Shown here piece by piece: positions 29,542 through 38,513 of a stretch of 64,000 bases of DNA. Source of the DNA: an uncultured Alphaproteobacteria bacterium (GTDB lineage: Bacteria > Pseudomonadota > Alphaproteobacteria > HIMB59 > GCA-002718135); assembly GCA_902521315.1 (NCBI GenBank), contig CABYRH010000003.1, positions 124,001 to 188,000 on the forward strand. The letters run 5' to 3'. The position numbers were made by a program, and so were the translations under genes. Below the pieces are notes generated by a model that saw only the letters and a list, made by a program, of their open reading frames with translations, ran no database searches and had not been told where the DNA came from. Within the stretch, counting starts at the first letter, position 1. Each line of letters opens with the position of its first letter.

Positions 29542-30537
29542 TTATCTAGATGTTTTTCTTTTTATTAACGTTCCTTGGATTAAATGACTAACGGCCTCAT
29601 AATCTGGATCTTTAATATTATCATTAATAAGTTGAGTTACTAATTTTGACATTTGTCTCAAGGGCTGTTTTACAGTACTTAAATTGTAAGATGACCAGTT
29701 TGCCATTGAGATATCGTCATATCCAAATATTTCAATATCGTTAGGTATTTCAATTTTTGTATTTTTTTTAATGTAATCTAAACATCCAAATGCCATCGTA
29801 TCATCTGCACAAAAAATAGCTGAGATTTTTTTATTCGTTAAGATTTTTGCTGTTGCAGCATATCCACCTTCATATGTAAAATTTCCTTTTTGAGAGTATA
29901 ATTTTAATTTTTTTGATTTTTTTAATTTATTTTTAAATCCTTTACATCTTTCATTACTTACATAAGATCCTGTGGGACCTTCAATTAAACCAACTTCCTG
30001 ATGGTTATTTTTGATTATTTGATCTGCAATTAATTCACCACCAAATCTATGATTACATGCAACTGAACTTATAGTAGGGATATCCCAAGCTCTATTATAG
30101 GCTATAATTTGAATCTTTTTATTTAAGCAATTTTCAACAAATTGATCTGTTGGTTTAGTTGCTGAAATTATTGCAACTAATCTTTCTTTCAAATATGGCT
30201 GAATGAGCTTATCGTCTAATTCTTCACCATCATCAGTTGTTATCAATAAAATTCTAAAACCCGATAAACGTAGCGCTTCATGCAATTCAGTTAATACCTC
30301 TGGATAAAATCGATTGGTTATATAAGGTAAAATAACTCCCACTAGTCCACTATCTTCAATATTTTGAGAATCTTGTAAAAAAGTTTGAGGTTTATATTTT
30401 AGTTTTTTGGCAGCTTCAAGAACCCTTAGTTTTGTCCTGCTTGAGATGCTTGCACCTTTAGTAAAACATCTTGAAACAGCTGATTGAGATACTCCTGCTA
30501 ATTTTGCGACATCTTGGGATGTGGCATTTTTATTCAT
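29542..30537 (-). CDS. LacI-family transcriptional regulator
   Basis: 331 residues with an N-terminal LacI HTH (SQDVAKLAGVSQSAVSRCF) and a periplasmic-binding-like effector domain (about 65-325; IFGYDDISMANW near the C-terminal part). The frame is open to 30582, but I place the start at 30537 because AAGGA lies 6 bases before it and the HTH begins at once. The hinge reads KLKYKPQ instead of the usual GYRPN. It is divergent from the sugar ABC operon, with a perfect palindrome between them that also occurs in the bicupin/SnoaL promoter. It is probably a sugar- or metabolite-responsive repressor of both. Confidence 0.88.
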   Translation of the reverse strand: MNKNATSQDVAKLAGVSQSAVSRCFTKGASISSRTKLRVLEAAKKLKYKPQTFLQDSQNIEDSGLVGVILPYITNRFYPEVLTELHEALRLSGFRILLITTDDGEELDDKLIQPYLKERLVAIISATKPTDQFVENCLNKKIQIIAYNRAWDIPTISSVACNHRFGGELIADQIIKNNHQEVGLIEGPTGSYVSNERCKGFKNKLKKSKKLKLYSQKGNFTYEGGYAATAKILTNKKISAIFCADDTMAFGCLDYIKKNTKIEIPNDIEIFGYDDISMANWSSYNLSTVKQPLRQMSKLVTQLINDNIKDPDYEAVSHLIQGTLIKRKTSR

Positions 30538-30543
30538 CATTTT

Positions 30544-30548
30544 TCCTT
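30544..30548 (-). promoter_or_regulatory. Shine-Dalgarno deciding the LacI-type gene start
   Basis: AAGGA on the minus strand is 6 bases from the ATG at 30537 but only 3 from the ATG at 30540. The longer frame to 30582 has no such site and would run into the palindromic operator. The 30537 start is therefore preferred. Confidence 0.6.
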
Positions 30549-30557
30549 TTTTATGTA

Positions 30558-30591
30558 TGCAAATGCTTGAATAATTATTCAAACTGTTGCA
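30558..30591. promoter_or_regulatory. Extended palindromic operator between LacI-type regulator and sugar ABC operon
   Basis: The core TTGAATAATTATTCAA (30567-30582) is a perfect 16-bp palindrome. It is framed symmetrically by TGCAA (30558-30562) and TTGCA (30587-30591), giving a 34-bp dyad with one centre. It lies 20 bases from the regulator start and about 50 bases from the binding-protein start, suitable for repression of both. The core lacks the central CG usual for LacI-family operators. The same half-sites occur at 26393-26420. Confidence 0.65.
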
Positions 30592-30640
30592 TTAATAAAA
30601 TATTATAAATTAATATATTAATAAATTATAGGGGAAACAA

Positions 30641-31855
30641 ATGAAAAAAATACTAGTATTATTTGCGATTTTCACATCATTTTTTTTCTTAGCCGGTACT
30701 AATGCAAAAGCTTGCGAGCTAAACAATTCTGTACCAGTAACTTCTTTATCTGCAGGATTTGATGCCTGGAAAGTTGTTACTTCTGCTATGGAAGAGTGTG
30801 GAAATTTTACACCTACACTTGATCAAGAATACAGAGATAAGCTTGTTGCATCATTAGAAAGCAACCCATCTCAATTTACAATGGCAGGTGTTTCAGCTTC
30901 TACAAATGTATCGGTTCTTGATGCTGGTGTAACTAGACCACTTGACGATCTAGTTGCTAAATATGGAGACTCTCTACAAGATAATCAAAAAATTGTAATT
31001 GATGGAAAAATTATGGCAATTGCAATGATGACAAATGCTCAACATTTATTTTACAGAGAAGATATTTTGAGTGATCTTGGTATAGATATTCCAACAACTT
31101 ATGACGAGCTTTTGAAAGCTGCTAAAGTTATTAAAGATGCTGGAGTTGTAGATTATCCACTTGGCGGAACATTCAAGTCAGGTTGGAATTTAGGAGAAGA
31201 ATTTGTAAATATGTATTTGGGTTTTGCTGATTCTTTTTTTGATGGAAATATGCCAGCAGTTAATAATAACGATGGCTATGAAACACTTAAGATGATGAAA
31301 AAACTAACAGAATATATGGATCCTGAGTATTTAACTTCAGATTCTACATATGTTCAACAACAATTCCAACAGGGTAAGATTGCTCTTGCAAACCTTTGGG
31401 CGTCTCGAGCTGGTGCTATGGACAATGCAGAGGAGTCAACAGTTGTTGGATTAGTAAAGTTTGCATCAGCGCCTAAAGCAAAAAAGAATGGTAAACCAGC
31501 ATCTACATTATGGTGGGATGGTGTTGTTATAGCTAAAAATGTTACTGATGAAGAAGCAGAAGCAGCATTTAAACTAGCTATGGTTGGATTAGATCCAGCA
31601 AACTTAGGAGCAAACCCTGAAGCTGCTCCTTGGCTGTCTAATGCGTTTGATCCAGCTCCATCAAATATTGGTGCAATTTTAACTGCAAAATCTGGAGCAG
31701 CTCCTTATCCTGCATCAGCAAAAATGAGCACACTCCATGGAGTCTTAGGTGCTGCAATTGGTGATTATTTGACTGGCGCAGCTACTGCAAAAGCTACTCT
31801 AGAAAAAATTGAGGCTGATTATATTACTGCAGCAACAGAAAAAGGTCTCTTATAA
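30641..31855 (+). CDS. Sugar ABC transporter substrate-binding protein (family 1)
   Basis: 404 residues: signal peptide 1-24 (hydrophobic core FAIFTSFFFLAG, cleavage near NAKA), then an SBP_bac_1 fold. It includes LFYREDILSDLGIDIPTTYDELLKAAK and the QGKIALANLWASRAGAM segment. It has a good SD (GGGGA, 5 bases upstream). Two cysteines close to the mature N-terminus (CELN and EECG) may form a disulfide. It binds a carbohydrate or polyol in the periplasm; the ligand is unknown. It is followed by a stem-loop and then two permeases. Confidence 0.92.
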   Translation: MKKILVLFAIFTSFFFLAGTNAKACELNNSVPVTSLSAGFDAWKVVTSAMEECGNFTPTLDQEYRDKLVASLESNPSQFTMAGVSASTNVSVLDAGVTRPLDDLVAKYGDSLQDNQKIVIDGKIMAIAMMTNAQHLFYREDILSDLGIDIPTTYDELLKAAKVIKDAGVVDYPLGGTFKSGWNLGEEFVNMYLGFADSFFDGNMPAVNNNDGYETLKMMKKLTEYMDPEYLTSDSTYVQQQFQQGKIALANLWASRAGAMDNAEESTVVGLVKFASAPKAKKNGKPASTLWWDGVVIAKNVTDEEAEAAFKLAMVGLDPANLGANPEAAPWLSNAFDPAPSNIGAILTAKSGAAPYPASAKMSTLHGVLGAAIGDYLTGAATAKATLEKIEADYITAATEKGLL

Positions 31856-31869
31856 TTTTATATAATTGT

Positions 31870-31907
31870 ATATTACTCCCCTTTTAAAATCTTAAGGGGG
31901 GTAATAT
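31870..31907 (+). terminator. Stem-loop after binding-protein gene (processing/attenuation element)
   Basis: A 14-bp stem with one G-T wobble (31870-31883 with 31894-31907) has a 10-base loop, placed directly between the binding-protein stop and the permease start. It has no T-run, so it is more likely a 3'-end stabiliser of the binding-protein mRNA or an RNase-resistant barrier than a true terminator. It ends 6 bases before the permease ATG, so it could also mask translation initiation. Confidence 0.65.
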
Positions 31908-31913
31908 TAGTAA

Positions 31914-32933
31914 ATGAAAAAATCTACTTTTTTAGTTTTTACAATGCCATCATTTATAATGATGACATTATTTATTGCCTTACCTCTTCTAATAGTTTTA
32001 ATTCAAAGTTTTCAATTCAACCAAGATGTATTAGAAACGATTGAAAGAGAAAATTGCGATCCTTTTGGATGTAAAACAGAAACAATTACCGTTCCTGTAT
32101 TAGATGAAAATGGAAATAAAATAAAAAATAATATTTGGGTAGGCTTTCAAAATTATAAAAATATTTTGAAATTTGAACAATTATCATCTGTTATTTCAAA
32201 TGATGGTTTTGAATGGAGTAAAATAAGATCTATTGATTTTTATAAAGCTCTAAGGTTTACACTAACATTTACATTTATTACTTTACCATTTGTAATAATC
32301 TTAGGTTTAATATTAGCTCTATGCGTTAATGTTTTAATTAATAGATTGAAAGGTCCAATAATTTTTATAACCTTGCTCCCATTTATAATTACACCTGTAA
32401 TAGGTGCTTTATCAATAAAATGGTTATTTATAGGAGATGGTATATTAACTTTATTTTTAGAAAATATTTTAGATAAAGATATTGCCCTATTTTCTCAAGG
32501 CTGGACGATAGAGATTCTAATGCTTTTTTATAGAGTTTGGCACACTATACCTTTTGCCTTTGTTATTTTTTATGCAGGACTACAAACTGTCGATAAAGAA
32601 AAAATTGAGGCAGCATTTGTAGATGGGGCAAATAGACTTCAGCGTTTAAGATTTATTATAATTCCGCATATCATGCCATTAATAGTATTTGTTGCTTTAA
32701 TTCATTTAATGGATTCATATCGAGTTTTTGATGAAATTGTTGGTTTTAGTGCTTCTGGATTTAGGATTTCATTACAATGGATGACTTATGATTTCTTGAG
32801 AATTGATGATTCTGGAACAAGATCTATTGGAAGAGCATCAGCTACTTCTGTTCTTACAATGATAGGAATTATAATAATATTAATTCCAGTTTTAAGAAGA
32901 ACTTTTAAAGAGCAAAAAGAAAAAAGATTATAA
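31914..32933 (+). CDS. Sugar ABC transporter permease (MalF/UgpA-like)
   Basis: 339 residues with six or more transmembrane helices and the EAA loop EAAFVDGANRLQRLRFIIIPHI. Between the first helix and the core sits a periplasmic loop of about 80 residues with CDPFGC, a likely disulfide, and FQNYKNI. The loop is longer than in the second sugar system of this window (58853-59725). It pairs with the following permease (1-base overlap). Confidence 0.9.
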   Translation: MKKSTFLVFTMPSFIMMTLFIALPLLIVLIQSFQFNQDVLETIERENCDPFGCKTETITVPVLDENGNKIKNNIWVGFQNYKNILKFEQLSSVISNDGFEWSKIRSIDFYKALRFTLTFTFITLPFVIILGLILALCVNVLINRLKGPIIFITLLPFIITPVIGALSIKWLFIGDGILTLFLENILDKDIALFSQGWTIEILMLFYRVWHTIPFAFVIFYAGLQTVDKEKIEAAFVDGANRLQRLRFIIIPHIMPLIVFVALIHLMDSYRVFDEIVGFSASGFRISLQWMTYDFLRIDDSGTRSIGRASATSVLTMIGIIIILIPVLRRTFKEQKEKRL

Positions 32934-34066
32934 TGGAAAGTAAACTTTTTAACTTAACCACGCCTCTTAAAATTATTGTTTCAATTACAATAATTACGTG
33001 GTGTATAATTGCTTTATTCCCTCTCTTATGGATTGTTGTAATGTCAATAAAACTTCCTGTTGATTCTTTTGCTTCCAATCCTTTAAAGGTAATAATTGGT
33101 CCAAGCACAAAAGAACAGGTTGGAGGTCTATCTTTTGTTAACTTTATTTTTCTTTTTCTATCAATTTATTTGTTTTATAAATTATACCAAATAAGAAAAA
33201 TTTTATTTGATTTAATTAATCCTATTTTAAAATTTTCTTTAATTACTTTTTTCATTTTATTCATTTTATATATAACTATTTCCTTCATATTATTTTTTTT
33301 AATTCAAAATAATTTATCTGAATTCGTAAATATATTATTTTCAAATTTAGAATTCTTAAAAATTTTTTCTTACCCAATCATAGGTTTTACTCCTCAGCAT
33401 TATTTGTCTGTTTGGGTTGGTAATGAATTTTATAAACAATTCTTAAATACTATGATTGTAACAGGTGGGGTTGTTACAATTTCATTAACTGTTGGAACAC
33501 TAGCTGGTTATGGATTAGCAAGAAGTAATTCTATGATTGCCTTTTGGCTTTTAATTTTTGCTTTAATTTTTAGAGCCTTACCTCATTCTGTTTTGGTTAC
33601 TGGTTATTTAGAACCTTTTATAAATTATGGATTATATGGAAAAAAAATTGCTGTTATTGTTTTGTTAGTAGCTATTAACCAACCTTTTACAATATGGATG
33701 CTGAGATCATTTTTTATGAATATACCTCAAGATTTAGATGAAGCTGCTCAAATTGATGGATGTAATCCTTTTCAAGCTTTCTGGAAAGTTGTGATGCCTT
33801 TAATGTGGCCAGGTGTAATTACAACAGGATTATTTTCTTTCTTGTTAGCTTATAATGATTATCTTGTTGCAGCATTATTATTAGATGGACAATCACAAAC
33901 TATGGTTCCAGCAATTATGCAATATTTTAATATGGAAACTAAAATGACAGATTTAGTTGAGTCAATTGCTGCTGCTGCATCAATTACTGCACCATTGTTT
34001 TTGTTAGTGATGTTTTTCCAAAAACAAATAGTGTCTGGTTTAACTCAAGGTGCAGTAAAGGGTTAA
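32933..34066 (+). CDS. Sugar ABC transporter permease (MalG/UgpE-like) with extra membrane segments
   Basis: 377 residues, about 100 longer than usual MalG-type permeases. After the first helix (about 13-37), residues 65-130 add two or more hydrophobic stretches (for example FVNFIFLFLSIYLFYKLY and FSLITFFILFILYITISFIL) before the ordinary core begins at about 155. The EAA loop is EAAQIDGCNPFQAFWKVVMP and the C-terminus LTQGAVKG is standard. No ATPase gene follows, so the transporter must borrow one from elsewhere in the genome. Confidence 0.88.
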   Translation: MESKLFNLTTPLKIIVSITIITWCIIALFPLLWIVVMSIKLPVDSFASNPLKVIIGPSTKEQVGGLSFVNFIFLFLSIYLFYKLYQIRKILFDLINPILKFSLITFFILFILYITISFILFFLIQNNLSEFVNILFSNLEFLKIFSYPIIGFTPQHYLSVWVGNEFYKQFLNTMIVTGGVVTISLTVGTLAGYGLARSNSMIAFWLLIFALIFRALPHSVLVTGYLEPFINYGLYGKKIAVIVLLVAINQPFTIWMLRSFFMNIPQDLDEAAQIDGCNPFQAFWKVVMPLMWPGVITTGLFSFLLAYNDYLVAALLLDGQSQTMVPAIMQYFNMETKMTDLVESIAAAASITAPLFLLVMFFQKQIVSGLTQGAVKG

Positions 34067-34100
34067 CAATAATATGATAATTATTTATTAAAATTATAAG

Positions 34101-34760
34101 ATGAAATACAAAGCATTACTTTTTGGATCAATTGGAACACTGATTGAATCTTCTAATATCCAACGTAATTCATTTAACGAAGCCTTTAAAGAGGCTGGTT
34201 TAGATTGGTATTGGGACGAGCAAGATTATAGAATTTTATTAAAAAAATCAGGTGGCACTAAGAGAGTAGAAGATTTTGCAGAAAAAAATAATATCAATGT
34301 TAATGCATCACAAATTAGAGATAGAAAAACAGAATTATTTAGTTCATTCATTATTCAAAACAAACAAAAATTAAGAGAAAGTGTTTATGAAATGATTAGA
34401 TATACTAAAGATAATAATATTAAGCTTGCATTCTCAACTTCTACAACTGTAAATAATGTAGAAGCTGTATTTGAAAGTCTTTCTAATCAAATTTCAAAAG
34501 CGGATTTTGATTTTATTGGAAATAGATCATTTGTTAACAATGAAAAACCTCATCCAGAGATATATAAAGTAACACTAGAAAAATTAAATTTAAAACCTGA
34601 AGAATGTCTTGCAATTGAAGATACAGAGGAAAGTAGTAATGCCGCTGTTAATGCAAGTGTTAAATGTATTGCATTTCCAGGTGATTTTCACAAAGAAGAT
34701 AAATTTGATATGTGCATCAAAAAAATGAATTTATTAGATCAAACCATTTTTTCATTGTAA
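34101..34760 (+). CDS. HAD-superfamily protein (CbbY-like) lacking the motif I aspartates
   Basis: 219 residues aligned with beta-phosphoglucomutase/CbbY-type HAD proteins. Motif II (AFSTST), motif III lysine (NEKPHPEIY) and motif IV acids (AIEDTEES) are present. Motif I reads LLFGSIGTL, where the family has FDxDGTL: the nucleophile Asp (position 9) is Gly and the general acid Asp (position 11) is Ile. Phosphatase activity by the normal mechanism is therefore not possible. I recall similar FGSIGTL variants in alphaproteobacterial sugar clusters, suggesting a conserved non-catalytic or binding role. It is cotranscribed with the sugar permeases and the SDR. Confidence 0.82.
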   Translation: MKYKALLFGSIGTLIESSNIQRNSFNEAFKEAGLDWYWDEQDYRILLKKSGGTKRVEDFAEKNNINVNASQIRDRKTELFSSFIIQNKQKLRESVYEMIRYTKDNNIKLAFSTSTTVNNVEAVFESLSNQISKADFDFIGNRSFVNNEKPHPEIYKVTLEKLNLKPEECLAIEDTEESSNAAVNASVKCIAFPGDFHKEDKFDMCIKKMNLLDQTIFSL

Positions 34761-34773
34761 ATTATACGCATAA

Positions 34774-35541
34774 ATGTTTCTAAAAAAATTCGAAGTAAAA
34801 GATAAGACTGCGCTTGTTACAGGTGCAGGTAAAGGGATTGGTAAAGCATCTGCAATCGCACTGGCAGAAGCTGGAGCAAATTTAATAATTATAAGTAGAA
34901 CAGAAAAAGATCTTATAGCTGTTAAAAACCAAATTAAAAAAATTAAAAGAAAATGCAACTACTTTGTTTGTGATGTAACAAATTTAAAAGAAATAAAAAA
35001 AATATTTTCTAAAATTCCAAAATTAGACATATTAGTAAATAACGCTGGAACAAATAGGCCAGAATATTTTACTAAAATTAAAAGAAAAGATATGAGTGAA
35101 GTGGTTGATCTTAATATTAAAGCATCATTTGATATTGCTCAATTAGCAACAAAAATTATGCTAAAATCAACAAATAGAAAAAAAAGTGGTGGATCAATTA
35201 TAAATATTTCATCTCAGTTAGGTAAAGTTGGAGCTCCTCTTAGAAGTGTTTACAATATGACCAAGTTTGGCGTTGAAGGTCTAACTAAAGGAATGGCTAT
35301 CGATTTAGCAAAACACAACATTAGAGTTAATTCAGTTTGCCCTACATTTGTTGAAACTCCTATGGTTAAAAAATTTTTCAAAGATAAAAATTTTAAAAAA
35401 TCTGTTATTGAAAATATACCTTTAGGAAAAGTAGCAACAGAAAGTGATATTGCTAGTGCAGTAGTGTATCTTGCTTCTGATGCTGCATCGATGATAACTG
35501 GCTCTTCATTAGTAATTGATGGAGGATGGACTGCTAAATAA
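34774..35541 (+). CDS. Short-chain dehydrogenase/reductase
   Basis: 255 residues with a classical SDR layout: cofactor motif TGAGKGIG (about 17-24), NNAG (about 89-92), catalytic Ser in NISSQLG and Tyr/Lys in YNMTKFG, and a C-terminal SSLVIDGGWTAK. The segment IISRTEKD after beta-2 suggests NADP preference. It probably oxidises or reduces the sugar or polyol imported by the adjacent transporter. It overlaps the following double-SnoaL gene by 1 base. Confidence 0.9.
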   Translation: MFLKKFEVKDKTALVTGAGKGIGKASAIALAEAGANLIIISRTEKDLIAVKNQIKKIKRKCNYFVCDVTNLKEIKKIFSKIPKLDILVNNAGTNRPEYFTKIKRKDMSEVVDLNIKASFDIAQLATKIMLKSTNRKKSGGSIINISSQLGKVGAPLRSVYNMTKFGVEGLTKGMAIDLAKHNIRVNSVCPTFVETPMVKKFFKDKNFKKSVIENIPLGKVATESDIASAVVYLASDAASMITGSSLVIDGGWTAK

Positions 35542-36614
35542 TGATTTCTAGAGAATTAAAAAATTTTTTTGCCAACTATCAGATTGCAACTCAAACATTT
35601 AACAAAAAGACAATTGAAAAATCATTAAGCAATTATTTTACAAAAGAATCTTTATTTAATTTTTGCCATCCTTTTGGAACTTTTAAAGGTTTAAATAATT
35701 TTCTTTCTAAATGTATTTTGCCATTATTGGATAGTATCCCTGATCTAGAAAGAAGAGATATGATTATTATGGCGGGAAAAACCCCTGAAGGGCAAAAATG
35801 GATAGGTACAATGGGTAATTATATGGGAACTTTTATAAAACCATACTTAGATATTCCACCAACAGGCAATTTAATTCATATGCGCTATCATGAGTTTTTT
35901 AAAATAGAGGAAAATAAAATTACTGAAGTACAATCTATTTGGGACTTACCTGAAATTATGATGCAAGCAAATGCATGGCCAATGTCTCCTCAACTTGGTG
36001 CATTTCTGTGTACCCCAGCTCCTATGACTGGAGATGGCTTGTCAATAAATGGAGAAAAGAAAGAAAATTTTGATCATGTTATAGATATGTTAAATGATTT
36101 ATCCTTACATCCTAAAAATCCAGATCCAAAAATTATGAATCTAGAAAAATATTGGCACCCAAATCTTAATTGGTACGGACCAGCCGGAATTGGAACAGGT
36201 AGAGGTATAGCAGGTTTCAGACATTGGCATCAAATCCCATTTTTAAGAGCAATGCCAGATAGAAAAGGTGGATCATCAAATGAAAAATTAGCCACCGATG
36301 GCATGGAAGATTTGCAAACACACTGGATACATGAAGGAAATTATGTGTGTGAAACAGGTTGGCCTAATATGAGATTAACAATAACCAATGATGGCTGGAT
36401 GGGTATTGCTCCATCAAATCAAGCACTAGAAATGAGAAGTCTAGATTTCTGGAGGCTAGAAAATGGTTTGATTAGAGAAAATTGGGTCTTAATTGATTTA
36501 CTTGATATTTATAGACAAATTGGAATCAATATATTTGACAGAATTAAAGAGTTTAATAAAGCTCGTCAAACAGGACATATCAATTTATCTGATGGATTAG
36601 ATGTTTTAAAGTAG
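35541..36614 (+). CDS. Double SnoaL/NTF2-like domain protein, copy 3
   Basis: 357 residues with two SnoaL-like halves. Half 1 spans about 20-145 (LFNFCHPFGTFKG, DSIPDLERR, GNLIHMRYHEFFKIEENKI). Half 2 spans about 200-345 ([38 protein letters not shown]). It is a clear paralogue of the protein at 25260-26357. It is the last gene of the sugar ABC operon, linking that operon to the LacI-type regulon at 23.9-29.5 kb. Function unknown. It is convergent with the EamA gene with no spacer. Confidence 0.75.
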   Translation: MISRELKNFFANYQIATQTFNKKTIEKSLSNYFTKESLFNFCHPFGTFKGLNNFLSKCILPLLDSIPDLERRDMIIMAGKTPEGQKWIGTMGNYMGTFIKPYLDIPPTGNLIHMRYHEFFKIEENKITEVQSIWDLPEIMMQANAWPMSPQLGAFLCTPAPMTGDGLSINGEKKENFDHVIDMLNDLSLHPKNPDPKIMNLEKYWHPNLNWYGPAGIGTGRGIAGFRHWHQIPFLRAMPDRKGGSSNEKLATDGMEDLQTHWIHEGNYVCETGWPNMRLTITNDGWMGIAPSNQALEMRSLDFWRLENGLIRENWVLIDLLDIYRQIGINIFDRIKEFNKARQTGHINLSDGLDVLK

Positions 36615-37472
36615 CTAATTTTCCTTATTAATAAAATAAGTTGCTACGATTACAATTATACCACCAATAAAAGTAATTAAAGTTGGTATTTCATGAAAAA
36701 TTATAAACGTTAACAACACACCAAATACAGGAAATAGAGCATAAAATGGAAATACTCTATTTACAGGATACATCCTATATAAATAGAACATCGACATGTG
36801 TGCAGCAATTGAAACAAAGATACCTGAATGAAATATTAATAACCATGACTGAAAACTAATAGTTTTTATTTCGTTTATTGTTTGTCCTTCAAATATTGAT
36901 GATGAAATAATTAATAACATAAATCCTACTAATCCCATTACTGCATTTGTGAGAGTGACCTCTAAATCTTTAAGGTATCTGGAAAATACCTGTGCACTAG
37001 CATAAAAGAATGCCATTAACGTTATTAAGATTAATGCAAAAATTTCATTTCTTATTAAAGGATCAAAGCCTAACAAAATAATTCCAAAAAAAGAAATAAA
37101 TATAAGCACCCATTTTTTAATACTTACTTTCTCTTTTAAAAAAAATGAGCTTAATAATATTGCAAATGGTACAGCCAATTGAGAACCAATAATTATCGGA
37201 GAAACTATGTTTGCTTCATTTAAAGACAATGTCATAAAAACATTTGCTAAAAAACCCATAGAAATTGAAAAAAAGAGAAGTGGTAACCAGTATTTTTTTT
37301 CAGGAATTCTAAATCTCCAAAAAGGCAAAAGACATATGAAAACCACTAACATTCTTAAACTTCCCATTAATAATGGGGGTACATTTTCATTAAAAATAAC
37401 TTTCTGAACAGGGTAGGCACTTCCAAATAAAAAAGTGATTATTAAAATTAAAAAGTAATGTCTTAAAAGCAT
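36615..37472 (-). CDS. EamA/DMT-family transporter
   Basis: 285 residues almost entirely hydrophobic, ten predicted transmembrane helices in two five-helix repeats, with the EamA-type FGSAYPVQKVIF near the N-terminus and FHEIPTLITFIGG in the second repeat. DMT proteins export metabolites or take up small solutes; the substrate is not predictable. It lies 23 bases downstream of the phosphotransacylase gene on the same strand and may be cotranscribed with it. Confidence 0.85.
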   Translation of the reverse strand: MLLRHYFLILIITFLFGSAYPVQKVIFNENVPPLLMGSLRMLVVFICLLPFWRFRIPEKKYWLPLLFFSISMGFLANVFMTLSLNEANIVSPIIIGSQLAVPFAILLSSFFLKEKVSIKKWVLIFISFFGIILLGFDPLIRNEIFALILITLMAFFYASAQVFSRYLKDLEVTLTNAVMGLVGFMLLIISSSIFEGQTINEIKTISFQSWLLIFHSGIFVSIAAHMSMFYLYRMYPVNRVFPFYALFPVFGVLLTFIIFHEIPTLITFIGGIIVIVATYFINKEN

Positions 37473-37495
37473 TAGAGCTAAAATTTATTTTCTAA

Positions 37496-38395
37496 TTAGT
37501 TATTTGCAGCAACTACAGCTGCCATAATTGACGCAAGTTTAGAATTTTTACTATCTGCTCTGCTAGGGACTACAACTGGTACTTTACCGCCAATTACAAT
37601 TCCTGCCGCACAAGCATTCATAAAATAAACCATTATTTTGGACAAAGAATTTCCAGTTTCTAAATTAGGTACTAATAATAAATCAGCATCACCAGCAACA
37701 TCATTATTTATTCCTTTTATTTTAGCTGCTTCCTTAGAAACAGCATTATCAAAAGCAAGCGGTCCATGAACAAAAGCATTAATTTTTTCTTCTAACGCAA
37801 GTTCCATAACTTTTTTGGCATCAACTGAACTTGGCATACTGTCAATTGGATCTTCTGTACCTGATAAAATTGCAACTTTTGGTTTAGTAATATTTAATTT
37901 ATTACAAAATTGAACAGCATTTTTAAGAATTTGTAATTTTATATCAACTCTTGGTAAAACATTTAAGGCGCCATCAGTAATAAAAAGGGGTTTTTTAAGC
38001 TGCGTTGTAGTCATATGCCAAATATGACTTAATCTTCTGCCATCAAGTAAATTAAATTCTTTTTTTAAATAAGAGCGCATTAAAATATCAGTATGAAGAT
38101 TCCCTTTAATTATGATTTTACTTTTATTTTCATTAGAAATTTGACAAGCAATTAATGCACTATCCTCTTCATCTTTAGCCTCTACAATATTAAAATTAGA
38201 AATATCCAAACTTAATTTCTTCGCTGTTTCAGTAATTAAACTTTTATTTCCAATTAAAGTTGGATCGATGAGGTTCATATTCTTACCTTCAATTACAGCT
38301 GATAATATGCTTTCTTGATTGGGGCACACAACTGCTGCTGGTATGTTAGGAGTCTCTAAAGCTTTACTTTTAAGATCTTCTGGTAATGTGCTCAT
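37496..38395 (-). CDS. Phosphate acetyl/butyryltransferase family protein
   Basis: 299 residues of the PTA_PTB family without the MaoC-like or DRTGG extensions of larger relatives. Features include FITDGALNVLP, NITKPKVAILSGTEDP, VHGPLAFDNAVS and a C-terminal GGKVPVVVPSRADS. It converts an acyl phosphate to acyl-CoA or the reverse. In organosulfonate degraders such an enzyme takes up acetyl phosphate made by sulfoacetaldehyde acetyltransferase (Xsc). The divergent taurine-type aminotransferase and alanine dehydrogenase fit that role, but no xsc is in the window. Confidence 0.85.
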   Translation of the reverse strand: MSTLPEDLKSKALETPNIPAAVVCPNQESILSAVIEGKNMNLIDPTLIGNKSLITETAKKLSLDISNFNIVEAKDEEDSALIACQISNENKSKIIIKGNLHTDILMRSYLKKEFNLLDGRRLSHIWHMTTTQLKKPLFITDGALNVLPRVDIKLQILKNAVQFCNKLNITKPKVAILSGTEDPIDSMPSSVDAKKVMELALEEKINAFVHGPLAFDNAVSKEAAKIKGINNDVAGDADLLLVPNLETGNSLSKIMVYFMNACAAGIVIGGKVPVVVPSRADSKNSKLASIMAAVVAANN

Positions 38396-38513
38396 ATTTG
38401 GTATTCTCTCTATACCACTGCTACAATTTTTCCTATGATATTTCTTTATTGTGTAAGAAATATTCTTTGATTTATCGATAATTTCATATACTCAATCTCT
38501 ATTAAGGAAAAAA

